A DNA stretch of 32,247 nucleotides, taken from positions 1 through 32,247 of the forward strand of contig JAIKYA010000096.1 of assembly GCA_024683645.1 (NCBI GenBank). Reading direction: 5' to 3'. Below, piece after piece: positions 1-8,753 of the stretch. The position numbers were made by a program, and so were the translations under genes. Source of the DNA: Lachnospiraceae bacterium. GTDB taxonomy: Bacteria > Bacillota > Clostridia > Lachnospirales > Lachnospiraceae. The number at the start of each line of letters is the position of its first letter. The first letter of the stretch is position 1. The notes beneath the pieces were generated by a model. That model saw only the letters and a list, made by a program, of their open reading frames with translations, had not been told where the DNA came from and ran no database searches.

Positions 1-618
1 AACAACCAGTCGCAGAGCAGTAATTCCCCGCAGCAGGCAGGCGGCAATTCCCAGACCGGACAGCAGCTGGCCAATGCATCACAGCAGATGCAGAACCATA
101 TGAGCGGAAATCAAAACGGAAATAACCAGCAGGCCCAGAACAGCCAGAATGGACAAAACGGCCAGAACGGCCAAAACGGGCAGAACGGCCAGAACGGTCA
201 GAACGGCCAGAATGGTCAGAACGGCCAGAACGGTCAGAACGGCCAGAACGGCCAGAACGGCCAGAATGGGCAGAACGGACAGAATGGCCAGAACGGTCAG
301 AACGGACAGAATGGTCAGAACGGTCAAGGCGGCGGAGGCGGCCAGGGCCAGTCAAATACGGGCGGAGGTGTCAATTCGCAGCACGACTATGTGAGCCTGC
401 CCAATGCCACAGGCAATGATGAGAATCTCAGCGGGACAAATACGGGAGGAAGGTCCGAATACAGCCGTTATGAGAACGGACTGGGCTGGACGGGACAGAA
501 GACCGATCCCAAGAGCGTCATAGGTGAGTATACCGAACGCGCTTACGAGGGAATACAGAGCGGAAGGTACCCTGCCGGCATGGAGGACGTTATAAAAGAG
601 TATTTTTCCAGTTTTTAA
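1..618 (+). CDS. C-terminal part of a Gln/Asn/Gly-repeat protein (5' end outside window)
   Basis: The frame is open from the first base, so the gene enters from the left and only its last 205 residues are visible. The visible part is rich in Q, N, S and G, then has 20 consecutive Gln-Asn-Gly tripeptides (bases 145-324), a Gly-rich stretch, and an ordinary-looking tail that ends in RYPAGMEDVIKEYFSSF. No signal peptide, membrane segment or catalytic motif can be judged from this piece. It lies 26 bases before the moxR start on the same strand, so it is probably in the same operon. Large membrane proteins with low-complexity Gln/Gly-rich regions and a tail of the pattern Y..A...(4-6)..P....(3)..YF are often found upstream of moxR (for example DUF4175-like proteins). 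I suspect the same here, but the tail alone does not prove it. An internal ATG at base 88 is not needed as a start. Confidence 0.7.
   Translation, partial: NNQSQSSNSPQQAGGNSQTGQQLANASQQMQNHMSGNQNGNNQQAQNSQNGQNGQNGQNGQNGQNGQNGQNGQNGQNGQNGQNGQNGQNGQNGQNGQNGQNGQNGQNGQGGGGGQGQSNTGGGVNSQHDYVSLPNATGNDENLSGTNTGGRSEYSRYENGLGWTGQKTDPKSVIGEYTERAYEGIQSGRYPAGMEDVIKEYFSSF
145..324 (+). repeat. 20 tandem 9-base units encoding (QNG)20
   Basis: Twenty in-frame copies of CAR AAY GGN follow each other without interruption. Synonymous third-base changes (cag/caa, aac/aat, ggc/gga/ggt/ggg) are scattered through the tract, so the copies are not identical at DNA level. The unit is a multiple of three, so gain or loss of copies keeps the frame. 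Confidence 0.95.
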
Positions 619-644
619 TACATTAATACATGATGGAGGGGAAT

Positions 645-1607
645 ATGAGCGATTTTGAAGAAATGCAGGGCAAGATCCTGGCCTGCGAGAAGGAGATATC
701 CAAGGAGATAATAGGCCAGAGGGAAGTGATCAGGAACGTGATGCTTTCCTTACTGTCCGGAGGCAATGTGCTTCTCGAAGGTATGCCCGGACTCGGCAAG
801 ACAAGGCTGGTCAATACGATAAGCCATGTGCTGAACCTTTCTTTCAAGAGGATACAGTTTACACCGGATCTGATGCCCGGCGATATCACGGGTACGAACA
901 TCATGATGAAGGATGAGAGCGGAAGCGGCTTTAAGTTTGAACCGGGCCCCGTATTCGCGAACATCATACTTGCGGACGAGATCAACCGTGCGACACCGAA
1001 GACCCAGTCGGCTTTGCTCGAAGCGATGCAGGAGCATCTGGTCACTGTAGGTAATGTTTCGCACACACTTCCCGAACCTTTCTTTGTACTGGCTACACAG
1101 AACCCTATAGAGACAGAAGGTACATATCCGCTGCCGGAGGCTCAGCTGGATCGTTTCATGCTGAAGGTGCTCGTCAGCTTCCCGTCGAGAAATGAACTGA
1201 AAGGCATACTGGGACTGACCGAAGGTTTCGGATCCGAGCCCGCAAGACAGGTGCTTAGCGGTGATGAGCTGAAGAGTGCCATAGCGATGGTAAGGGATGT
1301 GATGGTAGCCGATGCCGTCATGGATTATATACTTGATCTCATGATGGCTACGCACGCAGACAATAAGTATATACGTGAAGGTGCCAGCCCCAGAGCTGCC
1401 CAGGCCATAGTCAGGGGAGCAAGGGCAAAGGCATTTATGGAAGGAAGATATAACGTGTCCTTCGAGGATGTGGATGCTCTTGCATATCCGGTGCTCAGGC
1501 ACAGACTGGTGCTGTCTTTCGATGCGGTATCGGACGGAGTGACACCGGAAGCGCTTATCGCTGAAATGATAAAAGAGTGCAGAGGAAAGATGCAGCAGGT
1601 ATCATGA
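645..1607 (+). CDS. MoxR-family AAA+ ATPase
   Basis: This is an AAA+ ATPase of the MoxR/RavA group, cytosolic, about 320 residues, the usual length. Visible motifs are Walker A GMPGLGKT (residues 46-53), Walker B IILADE with following INR (107-114), sensor-1 Asn in ATQNPIETEGTYPLPEAQLDRF (near 153) and an Arg-finger candidate at R170. I start it at 645 because GGAGG lies at 635-639 just before it; ATGs at 630 and 633 lack a ribosome site. Its stop overlaps the next start as ATGA. MoxR proteins commonly work with DUF58 and vWA proteins encoded beside them, using ATP to remodel or insert metals into client proteins. That role is inferred here from family and context; the client is unknown. Confidence 0.93.
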   Translation: MSDFEEMQGKILACEKEISKEIIGQREVIRNVMLSLLSGGNVLLEGMPGLGKTRLVNTISHVLNLSFKRIQFTPDLMPGDITGTNIMMKDESGSGFKFEPGPVFANIILADEINRATPKTQSALLEAMQEHLVTVGNVSHTLPEPFFVLATQNPIETEGTYPLPEAQLDRFMLKVLVSFPSRNELKGILGLTEGFGSEPARQVLSGDELKSAIAMVRDVMVADAVMDYILDLMMATHADNKYIREGASPRAAQAIVRGARAKAFMEGRYNVSFEDVDALAYPVLRHRLVLSFDAVSDGVTPEALIAEMIKECRGKMQQVS

Positions 1608-2476
1608 TAGACGGGAAATATTACGACAGACTGAGACGTCTTACACTGGCTGTTGACAAGAAGAGTAACGCAGCACTCCTGGGAAGCCGCAAGTCCGTTA
1701 GAAAAGGAAGCAGTGCGGAGTTCTCGGATTTCAGGGAATACATGCCGGGAGACGATATAAGGAGCATAGACTGGAATGCCTATGCAAGGCTTGACCGCCT
1801 CTATATCAAGGAGTATATGGAGGAAAAGGAGAGCCGGATCACCTTTTTTCTGGACATGAGCAGATCCATGGATTACGGAGAGTATAAGAAATCCGAGTTT
1901 TTAAAGGATCTGACAAATGCCCTTTCTTATGTTGCACTGATGCATATGGATCATGTTGCGGCGGTGGATCTGGCGGATCCCGGCCGCGTTTATTCGGTAT
2001 CGGGAGGAATGAAGGGCTTCAGGGATATCTGTGCATGGCTCGACCGCCTCGAGATAACGGAAGGTGCGGATATTTCCAGGAGCATAAGGATAAGCGAAGA
2101 CCTCCAGCCGGGAATGAGCATAATACTCTCGGATTTTTTAAGTGAGGAATTTGTTGAGGGAAATGCCCTCGAGAATATCATAAAATACTTAATCTACCGT
2201 AAACAGAAGGTTGTGGTACTGCAGCTGCTTGCGGAAGAAGAAACCGATATCACGCTTACCGGTACCCATAACCTGATCGATTCCGAGGAGAGGGACCGTA
2301 AGGTAAAGGTGACCATGGATGCAGCATCGATCAGGCAGTATGATGACGCCCTGAAAGAATTCACCGGCAGGCTGCGCAGCTGCTGCAAAAAATACGGAGC
2401 CCTGTATCATCTTCTGAATACAGGCGAAAACTTTGACCGTGTGGTATTTGACGAACTGAGAGATATATACGAATAA
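1604..2476 (+). CDS. DUF58 domain protein (vWA-like fold), MoxR partner
   Basis: The protein is about 290 residues and cytosolic-looking, with no signal peptide or membrane segment. The DUF58 signature is clear at GDDIRSIDWNAYARLDRLY (residues 49-67). It is followed by FFLDMSRSMDYGE with an intact metal-site motif D84-x-S86-x-S88, as in vWA domains. The start at 1604 is chosen because ATGA couples it to the moxR stop; an in-frame GTG at 1577 would extend it back into moxR. The DUF58 protein is probably the adaptor between the ATPase before it and the membrane vWA protein after it (inference from the conserved gene order in many bacteria). Twelve bases separate its stop from the next start. 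Confidence 0.9.
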   Translation: MIDGKYYDRLRRLTLAVDKKSNAALLGSRKSVRKGSSAEFSDFREYMPGDDIRSIDWNAYARLDRLYIKEYMEEKESRITFFLDMSRSMDYGEYKKSEFLKDLTNALSYVALMHMDHVAAVDLADPGRVYSVSGGMKGFRDICAWLDRLEITEGADISRSIRISEDLQPGMSIILSDFLSEEFVEGNALENIIKYLIYRKQKVVVLQLLAEEETDITLTGTHNLIDSEERDRKVKVTMDAASIRQYDDALKEFTGRLRSCCKKYGALYHLLNTGENFDRVVFDELRDIYE

Positions 2477-2488
2477 GGACGGGATAAA

Positions 2489-5400
2489 ATGGTCTTTTCA
2501 AGTATGTGGCCGCTGGCTTTTCTTGCGGTCATACCCATAATAATAATCCTATATCTGCTGAAACCGAGAGGAACGGATACGGAAATATCTTCCAACATCC
2601 TCTGGGAAAAGCTGTTTAAGAATGTTTCATCGAAAACCTTCTTTGAAAAGTTTGTGCAGGATCTGCTCATGTATCTGCAGATACTGATAATGATCACGCT
2701 TATACTCGCCCTGATGGCTCCGCAGATAATGCTTAAGACCACTACGGGCGGAAGTACGGTGCTGGTCATAGACAATTCACTTTCAATGCAGCATACTGCT
2801 GCGGATTCGCGTTCACGTCTGGATGAGGCCAAAGCAAGGGCGGCTTCCTATGTGACTGCAGCAGGCGGTGATGTGAGCGTGATCTCCGTATCCGGTGAGA
2901 GCAGGATACTGATAGCTTCCAGCCGCGATAATACGGCACTTAAAAATGCGATATCCGCTCTTAACGCCACTGACAGGGAGGGCAGTTTTGCAGACGCTTA
3001 CCAGATGATAGAGTCCCTTCATGCGGACCATGTTGTGATATATACCGACGGGGACGGAGCTGAGGCTGCAGCGGAATACGCCGAGAGCCTCAAGGCACAG
3101 GTCATAAATGTGGGCAAGCCGGTGTTTAACGTTTCTCTCGACTACATGGCCATGAGCGAAAAAGGGTCTGCGGCCGACGGCGGAGTGATGGCCGATGCGA
3201 CGGTCAGATACACCAATTATGCTGACGAGGCAGCAGGCTTTGAACTTACCTTCTATGATGCCGACGGCAGCATACTTTCGGTGAAACCGGTAAGGGTGGA
3301 AGCGGGAGCATCCGCCTCCGTACTTGCGGAAGACATAAACGTAAAGGGCGACTACATAAGCGCAAAGCTTTCAGGAGTCAGTTACGTAGGCGGAAAGAAT
3401 AAGGATTCCCTGGCAGCGGATGATGTGATCTACGCACTCAGAGTAAGCGCCAGCAGCGCCAAAGGCCTTCTGGTATCCGCAGGGAACAGTTTTGTGGAGA
3501 GGGCGTATTTTGCTTCCACAGGTACCGACCTGACAAGGGCAGGCAATGATAATGTGCTTGCGGCCGGTTCCTATGACGTTGTCATCTATGATGCGGGGTA
3601 TTCAAAAAAGTATACTCCGACAGTCAGTGATAAAGAGACGGAGAGCAAAAAGGAAGCTACGCAGAGGGTCAATTTCTTTGATATAGCCGCTGCGGGTAAA
3701 GCCCAAAAACAGAATGTCCTTGTTAATGTGGCTGACTGTGAACTGACCAGAGGGCTGGGTGAGTTCACGATCGGTGTCAATCTCACAAATACCTTTGACA
3801 AGCCTGAATGGGCTACATCCTTTATGGAGTCAGGCGGAGAATGCGTAGGATATTACGGCATCAACGGCGACCATAAGGAAGTGGTGATCGGTTTTGACAT
3901 AAGAGAATCCGATTTTGCGCTGAAAGCAGAGTTTCCCGTGGTCATTGCGGAGACGGTGTCCTATCTGGCGGATTCGCATCTGCTGGCAAAGAACAGCTAT
4001 GAACTCGGAGAAGCGCTGGAGTTCAACCCTTCGGCCGAGGGAGATACTGCCGGGAGAAAGATCGTAAGGATAGACGGCGGCAGTGAAACGGAAACCGTAA
4101 CCTTTGATAAGGCCGGACTTTATGCGGTCGATGCAGGCGATCACAGGGAGTATTTCAATATCAGGCTCGGAACCGCGGGAAGAGACGGACGCAAGGATGC
4201 TCCGGATATCTCCGGAAAAGGAAATGCTGAAGCGGTGCTGGCAAAGCAGTCTTTAAGAAATGCACTGCTGATACTGGCGATAGTGCTGCTTGTGATCGAA
4301 TGGATACTCTATGTCCGGAGAATGAACTACAGAAAGAAATTCTATCTGATAGCAAGGTCAGTGATACTGTTGCTTGTCATACTTGCCCTCATGGGACTGA
4401 AGCTGCCGAAGAATACCAAGGAGACAACGACAGTATTTTTGGTGGATATGTCCGTATCCGATACGGAGAATCTGGAAGCTTTCGACGAGTATATCTCAAA
4501 CAGCTTAAAGAAGCTGCCGCCGAATAACCGCTATGCGATAATAAGTTTCGGACGTGATGCTGTGGTGGAGCAGTTTGTTACCGACAGGAACATGTATATG
4601 GGGCTTTCGAATGAGGCCGATGCGACAGCCACGAATTTTGAGATGGCGCTGCAGAGAGCATCAGCACTGCTCCCGTCGGACACAGCTTCAAGGATAGTGG
4701 TACTGACCGACGGAAGGGAAACGGCCGGAAACCTCGAGAATGTAAAGGGACTTTTTGAAGGCGGAGACATAAGTCTCGAAGCAGTGGTCATCCCTGCGGA
4801 TACAAAGAATGATGTATATCTCAGTGATGTGGATATGCCCGATGTCCTGCATCAGGGCGAGGAATACTATATCACGGTAAAGGCGCAGAGCAACTACGAT
4901 ACCAATGCCGTCATAGAGATCTATTCGGGCGCCAGCCTGGTGGCCACCGAAGAAGTGACGCTGAAAAAGGGCTCCAATTCCTTTGTGTTTGAGGAGGAGG
5001 TGAGCGAGGCAGCACTGGAGAGCTATGAGGTAAAGATACGTGCCGAAGGCGACGGCTGTGCGGAGAACGATACCTACAGTGCTTATTCGAGAGTGGAGGA
5101 AGCGCCGAAGGTGCTGGTACTCAGGGGCAGCAGCGAGAACTCTGCGGCTTTTGAAAAGCTTCTGGAAGCGGCTCATGTAAATGCGGAATTCGTAAAAGCT
5201 TCAAAGGCACCGGATACGCTGATGGAGATGCTCGAATACAGGACCTTTATACTTGAGAATGTGTACAGGGACGAACTTCCCAACGGATTTGTAGATAATC
5301 TGGAGAGTTATGTGAAGGACTACGGCGGTGGCTTTATCTGCTGCGGCGGACAGGACAGCTACATGATAGGCGGATATAACGATACACCCATAGAGACGGT

Positions 5401-6949
5401 GCTTCCGGTGAACATGGAGCTGAGGGGAACGCTGGAGATACCTTCAACGGCTATCGTGATGGTCATAGACCATTCCGGATCGATGGATATGTATGTCGGC
5501 AACGGTGCCAGTTACCTGGACGTTGCAGTCGAAGCGGCAAAGCGCGGCGTCGACAATATGAGGGAAACGGATGAGGTAGGCGTGCTCGCTTTTGATGATA
5601 TGTATACCTGGGCACACAGGCTCTCCTATGTTGATGATAAGGAAGCCATAAAGGATGATATAGAGACCATCGGAAGCGGCGGCGGAACCGTTATCATGCC
5701 GGCTCTTGAAGAAGCCAGGGTAGCGCTTGGTTCAAGCGATGCACAGATAAGGCACATCATACTGCTTACCGACGGATACGGCGAGACCTCCGATTTCAGC
5801 CAGGTCATCGACAGGATAGTGAATGACGGGATCACGCTTTCTACCGTGGCCGTGGGTTTTGATTCCGATACGCAGCTGATGGAGAAGCTGGCCAATGATG
5901 CCGGCGGACGTTATTATTTTACCGACGGAAAATCCGACCTGCCCAGGATCTTTGCCCAGGAAGTTTATATGGGCGGAGACAGCTATATCAAGAACGGCGA
6001 TTATGAAGTGCTCACCGGTATGAAGCACGAGATAACCGACGGACTGTTTGAGAGCGGCTGGATGAACATACTCGGCTATGTTGCGGCCAGTCCCAAGGAA
6101 GGCTCATCGCAGCTGCTTTCCTCGGCGGCAGGTGATCCGCTGCTCACGGTATGGCAGTATGGCCTTGGCAAAACGGTCGCATGGAATACGGATGCCGACG
6201 GAAAGTGGACGGCAAGCTACAGCGGAGAAGATGATTATGCTGCCCTGTGGAAGAGGATAGTCGACTTTACTTCGGGTACTCCGGCCATAGGTGATGACTA
6301 TATAGAGACGGAGAATAAAGACGGAAGAACGCTGGTGACTTATCATACTTCCAGTTACCAGGATTCCACGACTATCGACGGTATGTATACCGGGCCCAAG
6401 GGAGAGACCGGAGAAGTCAGTTTTACGGCAAGGGAACCCGGCGTATATGAGACTTATCTCGATACTGCCGATACGGGACTGTATTACATAAACGTGCGAC
6501 GCAGTGATGAAGGAAAGATAACCGGTGCCATGATGAGCGGCGCAGTGGTGCAGTACAGTGACGAATACCGCTTTGACGTATCGGATGCGGCTTTCAATTC
6601 ACTTGTGGACACTTATGGAAAACATATAACGCTGGAGGATGATCCTTTTACAAAACTCGATATAAAGAAGAGTGCGAGAAGGGATATCACCCCCATACTG
6701 ATAGCGCTGGCTGTCATGCTGCTCCTCTTTGACATAGCGGGCAGGAGGTTCGGTTTTGAACCTGCATTCAGGAAGAAGAAACGTAAGCCTGTTGCAGAAG
6801 AGGCAGAAGAAGTGATCGAAGAAGTAAGCGAAGAAACCGTTGATGACGGAAAAAAGAAGAAGCGGAAAACGAAGAAAAAAGCAGCGCCCGCAGAGGAAGA
6901 ACTGGATACTTCCGCACTGCTCAAGAGAAAGAAGGACAGGAATCTGTAA
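2489..6949 (+). CDS. Large membrane protein with three vWA-like regions (BatA-like and vWA/GATase-like fusion)
   Basis: At 1486 residues this is far longer than ordinary BatA-type proteins. The N-terminus is BatA-like: two membrane segments (about 6-24 and 58-78) and then a first vWA region with D95-N-S97-L-S99. A long extracytoplasmic region leads to two more membrane segments (about 592-609 and 620-637). A second vWA-like region with D653-M-S655-V-S657 and VVLTDGRET follows. Near 872-970 is a glutamine-amidotransferase-like segment (APKVLVLRG, then YGGGFICCGGQDSYMIGGY). The third vWA has a full site, D994-H-S996-G-S998, with HIILLTDGYGE. The last membrane segment is about 1402-1420, and the tail is basic and charged. 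Many Clostridia appear to encode the two halves as separate genes, so I read this as a fusion. It sits in the MoxR/DUF58 operon and probably is the membrane-side partner. Function of the complex is unknown. Confidence 0.88.
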   Translation: MVFSSMWPLAFLAVIPIIIILYLLKPRGTDTEISSNILWEKLFKNVSSKTFFEKFVQDLLMYLQILIMITLILALMAPQIMLKTTTGGSTVLVIDNSLSMQHTAADSRSRLDEAKARAASYVTAAGGDVSVISVSGESRILIASSRDNTALKNAISALNATDREGSFADAYQMIESLHADHVVIYTDGDGAEAAAEYAESLKAQVINVGKPVFNVSLDYMAMSEKGSAADGGVMADATVRYTNYADEAAGFELTFYDADGSILSVKPVRVEAGASASVLAEDINVKGDYISAKLSGVSYVGGKNKDSLAADDVIYALRVSASSAKGLLVSAGNSFVERAYFASTGTDLTRAGNDNVLAAGSYDVVIYDAGYSKKYTPTVSDKETESKKEATQRVNFFDIAAAGKAQKQNVLVNVADCELTRGLGEFTIGVNLTNTFDKPEWATSFMESGGECVGYYGINGDHKEVVIGFDIRESDFALKAEFPVVIAETVSYLADSHLLAKNSYELGEALEFNPSAEGDTAGRKIVRIDGGSETETVTFDKAGLYAVDAGDHREYFNIRLGTAGRDGRKDAPDISGKGNAEAVLAKQSLRNALLILAIVLLVIEWILYVRRMNYRKKFYLIARSVILLLVILALMGLKLPKNTKETTTVFLVDMSVSDTENLEAFDEYISNSLKKLPPNNRYAIISFGRDAVVEQFVTDRNMYMGLSNEADATATNFEMALQRASALLPSDTASRIVVLTDGRETAGNLENVKGLFEGGDISLEAVVIPADTKNDVYLSDVDMPDVLHQGEEYYITVKAQSNYDTNAVIEIYSGASLVATEEVTLKKGSNSFVFEEEVSEAALESYEVKIRAEGDGCAENDTYSAYSRVEEAPKVLVLRGSSENSAAFEKLLEAAHVNAEFVKASKAPDTLMEMLEYRTFILENVYRDELPNGFVDNLESYVKDYGGGFICCGGQDSYMIGGYNDTPIETVLPVNMELRGTLEIPSTAIVMVIDHSGSMDMYVGNGASYLDVAVEAAKRGVDNMRETDEVGVLAFDDMYTWAHRLSYVDDKEAIKDDIETIGSGGGTVIMPALEEARVALGSSDAQIRHIILLTDGYGETSDFSQVIDRIVNDGITLSTVAVGFDSDTQLMEKLANDAGGRYYFTDGKSDLPRIFAQEVYMGGDSYIKNGDYEVLTGMKHEITDGLFESGWMNILGYVAASPKEGSSQLLSSAAGDPLLTVWQYGLGKTVAWNTDADGKWTASYSGEDDYAALWKRIVDFTSGTPAIGDDYIETENKDGRTLVTYHTSSYQDSTTIDGMYTGPKGETGEVSFTAREPGVYETYLDTADTGLYYINVRRSDEGKITGAMMSGAVVQYSDEYRFDVSDAAFNSLVDTYGKHITLEDDPFTKLDIKKSARRDITPILIALAVMLLLFDIAGRRFGFEPAFRKKKRKPVAEEAEEVIEEVSEETVDDGKKKKRKTKKKAAPAEEELDTSALLKRKKDRNL

Positions 6950-6950
6950 G

Positions 6951-8693
6951 ATGGCATTTGACGGGATAACCGTGGCCGCAATGGTCGCGGAGCTTAAAAA
7001 CACGATAAAAGACGGAAGAGTAAATAAGATAGCGCAGCCTGAAAAGGATGCGCTTTTGCTCACGATAAAGGCTGCGGGAGGACAGTACAGGCTCTTTATG
7101 TCCGCAAATGCATCCCTGCCGCTCATCTACCTTGACGACGAAAACAGGCAGTCTCCGCAGACGGCGCCTGCTTTTTGCATGCTCATGAGAAAGTATGTGC
7201 AGAATGCAAAGATAGTTGATATCACCCAGCCGGGCCTTGAGCGGGTGATAAGGATAAGCTTAAGCGGCTATAACGAAATGGGCGATGAGAGAGTGTTATC
7301 CCTTGTGTGCGAGATAATGGGAAAGCACAGCAATATCATACTCCTTGATGAAAACGACAGGGTGATCGATTCGATAAAGAGGGTCTCGGCAATGGTCAGT
7401 TCCGTAAGGGAGGTGCTGCCGGGCAAGGATTATTTTATCCCGGACAGCGGCAGGAAGGCAGACCCGCTGAGCGCAGACGAAGGGAACTTTCTGGCAGCCT
7501 ACGTTTCGGGAAAGACGAACGATTCCGTGGAGAATGCCTTAAGCGCGGCTTATCAGGGCATTTCACGTCAGGCAGCAGGGGAGATCCTGTTAAGAGCCGG
7601 TGTGGACGGGCGTACGGACGTGGCAGGACTGTATAAGGATACGGAGAGCTTCAATAAACTGAAAGCTTCCTTCTTTGAGATCTGCGGCATGATAAAGGCG
7701 GGGAGATTCAGTCCCTGCATATGCTTTGAAAACGGGAAGGCTGCCGAGTATGCCGCCTATGATACGGCTGCTTATGCGGATAAAGAATTTAAGGAGAGCA
7801 TCTCGGAGGTACTTAAGGCTTATTACGGACTTAAGGAGAGGGATGTACGTACGAAGCAGAGAACGGCGGATCTGCGGAAGATAGTCCAGACGGCTACCGA
7901 GAGATGCGTCAAGAAGCTGCAGATACATGATTCACAGCTTAAAGACGGGGATAAGAAGGATAAGTACAGGCTATACGGAGAACTCTTAAGCGCCTATGCC
8001 TATCAGATACCGGAAGGAGTGTCGGAGTATGTGGCCGATGATTATAACAGCGGGGAAAAGGTGAAGATATCCCTGGATCCCGAACTGTCGGCACAGGCAA
8101 ATGCGAAAAAGTATTATGACAGATATGCAAAGCTGAAAAGGACTTTTGAAGCAGCTCTCAAGCTTAAGGAAGAAGGGGAGCGGGAACTGGAGTATCTTAC
8201 AAATACTGCACATTTTCTGGATATGGTCAGCGATGAGAATGATCTGAGGGCCATACGCGAGGAGCTTCATGAGGCCGGCTATATAAAGAAGAGCGGTGAA
8301 AAGAAGAATGCATTCAGATCCAGACCGCTCCATTATGTGACTGAGGACGGCTTTCATATATATGTGGGAAAGAACAATCATCAGAATGATGAACTGACCT
8401 TCAAAAAGGCCGACGGCGCCGACTGGTGGTTCCATGCAAAGAAAATGCCGGGTTCGCATGTTATCGTAAAGACCGAAGGACGGGAGCTTCCCGACAGGGT
8501 TTACGAACAGGCTGCCGCCCTTGCGGCATACTATTCCAAAGCCGCCGAACAGGAAAAGGCAGAGGTAGACTATGTTCTCAAAAAGAATATCAAAAAACCA
8601 AACGGAGCAGCACCGGGCTTCGTTGTCTATTATACCAATTATTCCATGGCCATTAAGCCTGGGATAGAAGGACTTAAGCAGCTTAAGGACTGA
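6951..8693 (+). CDS. rqcH: RqcH, NFACT-family ribosome quality control factor (FbpA-like)
   Basis: RqcH binds stalled 50S subunits carrying peptidyl-tRNA and recruits tRNA-Ala to add C-terminal alanine tails that mark the chain for degradation (established for the family). The 580-residue length fits. The N-terminal NFACT-N domain starts MAFDGITVAAMV and contains EIMGKHSNIILLDE. A coiled-coil region follows (about 350-450), and the C-terminal NFACT-R domain has DWWFHAKKMPGSHVIV and ends with YTNYSMAIKP. The start at 6951 gives the canonical N-terminus and lies one base after the previous stop; the frame runs on upstream without a better start. The Asp-Arg pair important in Bacillus RqcH (D97/R98) aligns with E97-R98 here. 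Older annotations call this family fibronectin-binding protein. The gene is apparently transcribed with the MoxR operon. Confidence 0.93.
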   Translation: MAFDGITVAAMVAELKNTIKDGRVNKIAQPEKDALLLTIKAAGGQYRLFMSANASLPLIYLDDENRQSPQTAPAFCMLMRKYVQNAKIVDITQPGLERVIRISLSGYNEMGDERVLSLVCEIMGKHSNIILLDENDRVIDSIKRVSAMVSSVREVLPGKDYFIPDSGRKADPLSADEGNFLAAYVSGKTNDSVENALSAAYQGISRQAAGEILLRAGVDGRTDVAGLYKDTESFNKLKASFFEICGMIKAGRFSPCICFENGKAAEYAAYDTAAYADKEFKESISEVLKAYYGLKERDVRTKQRTADLRKIVQTATERCVKKLQIHDSQLKDGDKKDKYRLYGELLSAYAYQIPEGVSEYVADDYNSGEKVKISLDPELSAQANAKKYYDRYAKLKRTFEAALKLKEEGERELEYLTNTAHFLDMVSDENDLRAIREELHEAGYIKKSGEKKNAFRSRPLHYVTEDGFHIYVGKNNHQNDELTFKKADGADWWFHAKKMPGSHVIVKTEGRELPDRVYEQAAALAAYYSKAAEQEKAEVDYVLKKNIKKPNGAAPGFVVYYTNYSMAIKPGIEGLKQLKD

Positions 8694-8694
8694 G

Positions 8695-8723
8695 TTGATA
8701 TGCATATTTTTATGTGATATAAT
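8695..8723 (+). promoter_or_regulatory. Strong sigma-A-type promoter just after rqcH
   Basis: TTGATA at 8695-8700, a 17-base spacer, and a perfect TATAAT at 8718-8723 preceded by TGA (extended -10). Transcription would start near 8730. The -35 box begins two bases after the rqcH stop codon. Confidence 0.75.
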
Positions 8724-8753
8724 TCAGCAGAAATGTTTGACAGGAGTAGCATC

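Noticed and set aside
145..324. CRISPR-like or minisatellite array
   Set aside because: The period is 9 bases, there are no spacers, and it is explained by the QNG codons.
88..618. Starting the repeat protein at ATG 88
   Set aside because: The frame is open to base 1 with the same composition, so the ATG is internal.
750..1502. 250-codon minus-strand ORF inside moxR
   Set aside because: It is antisense to a gene with all AAA+ motifs, has no ribosome site or family resemblance.
7986..8705. 239-codon minus-strand ORF inside rqcH
   Set aside because: It is a shadow of the NFACT reading frame.
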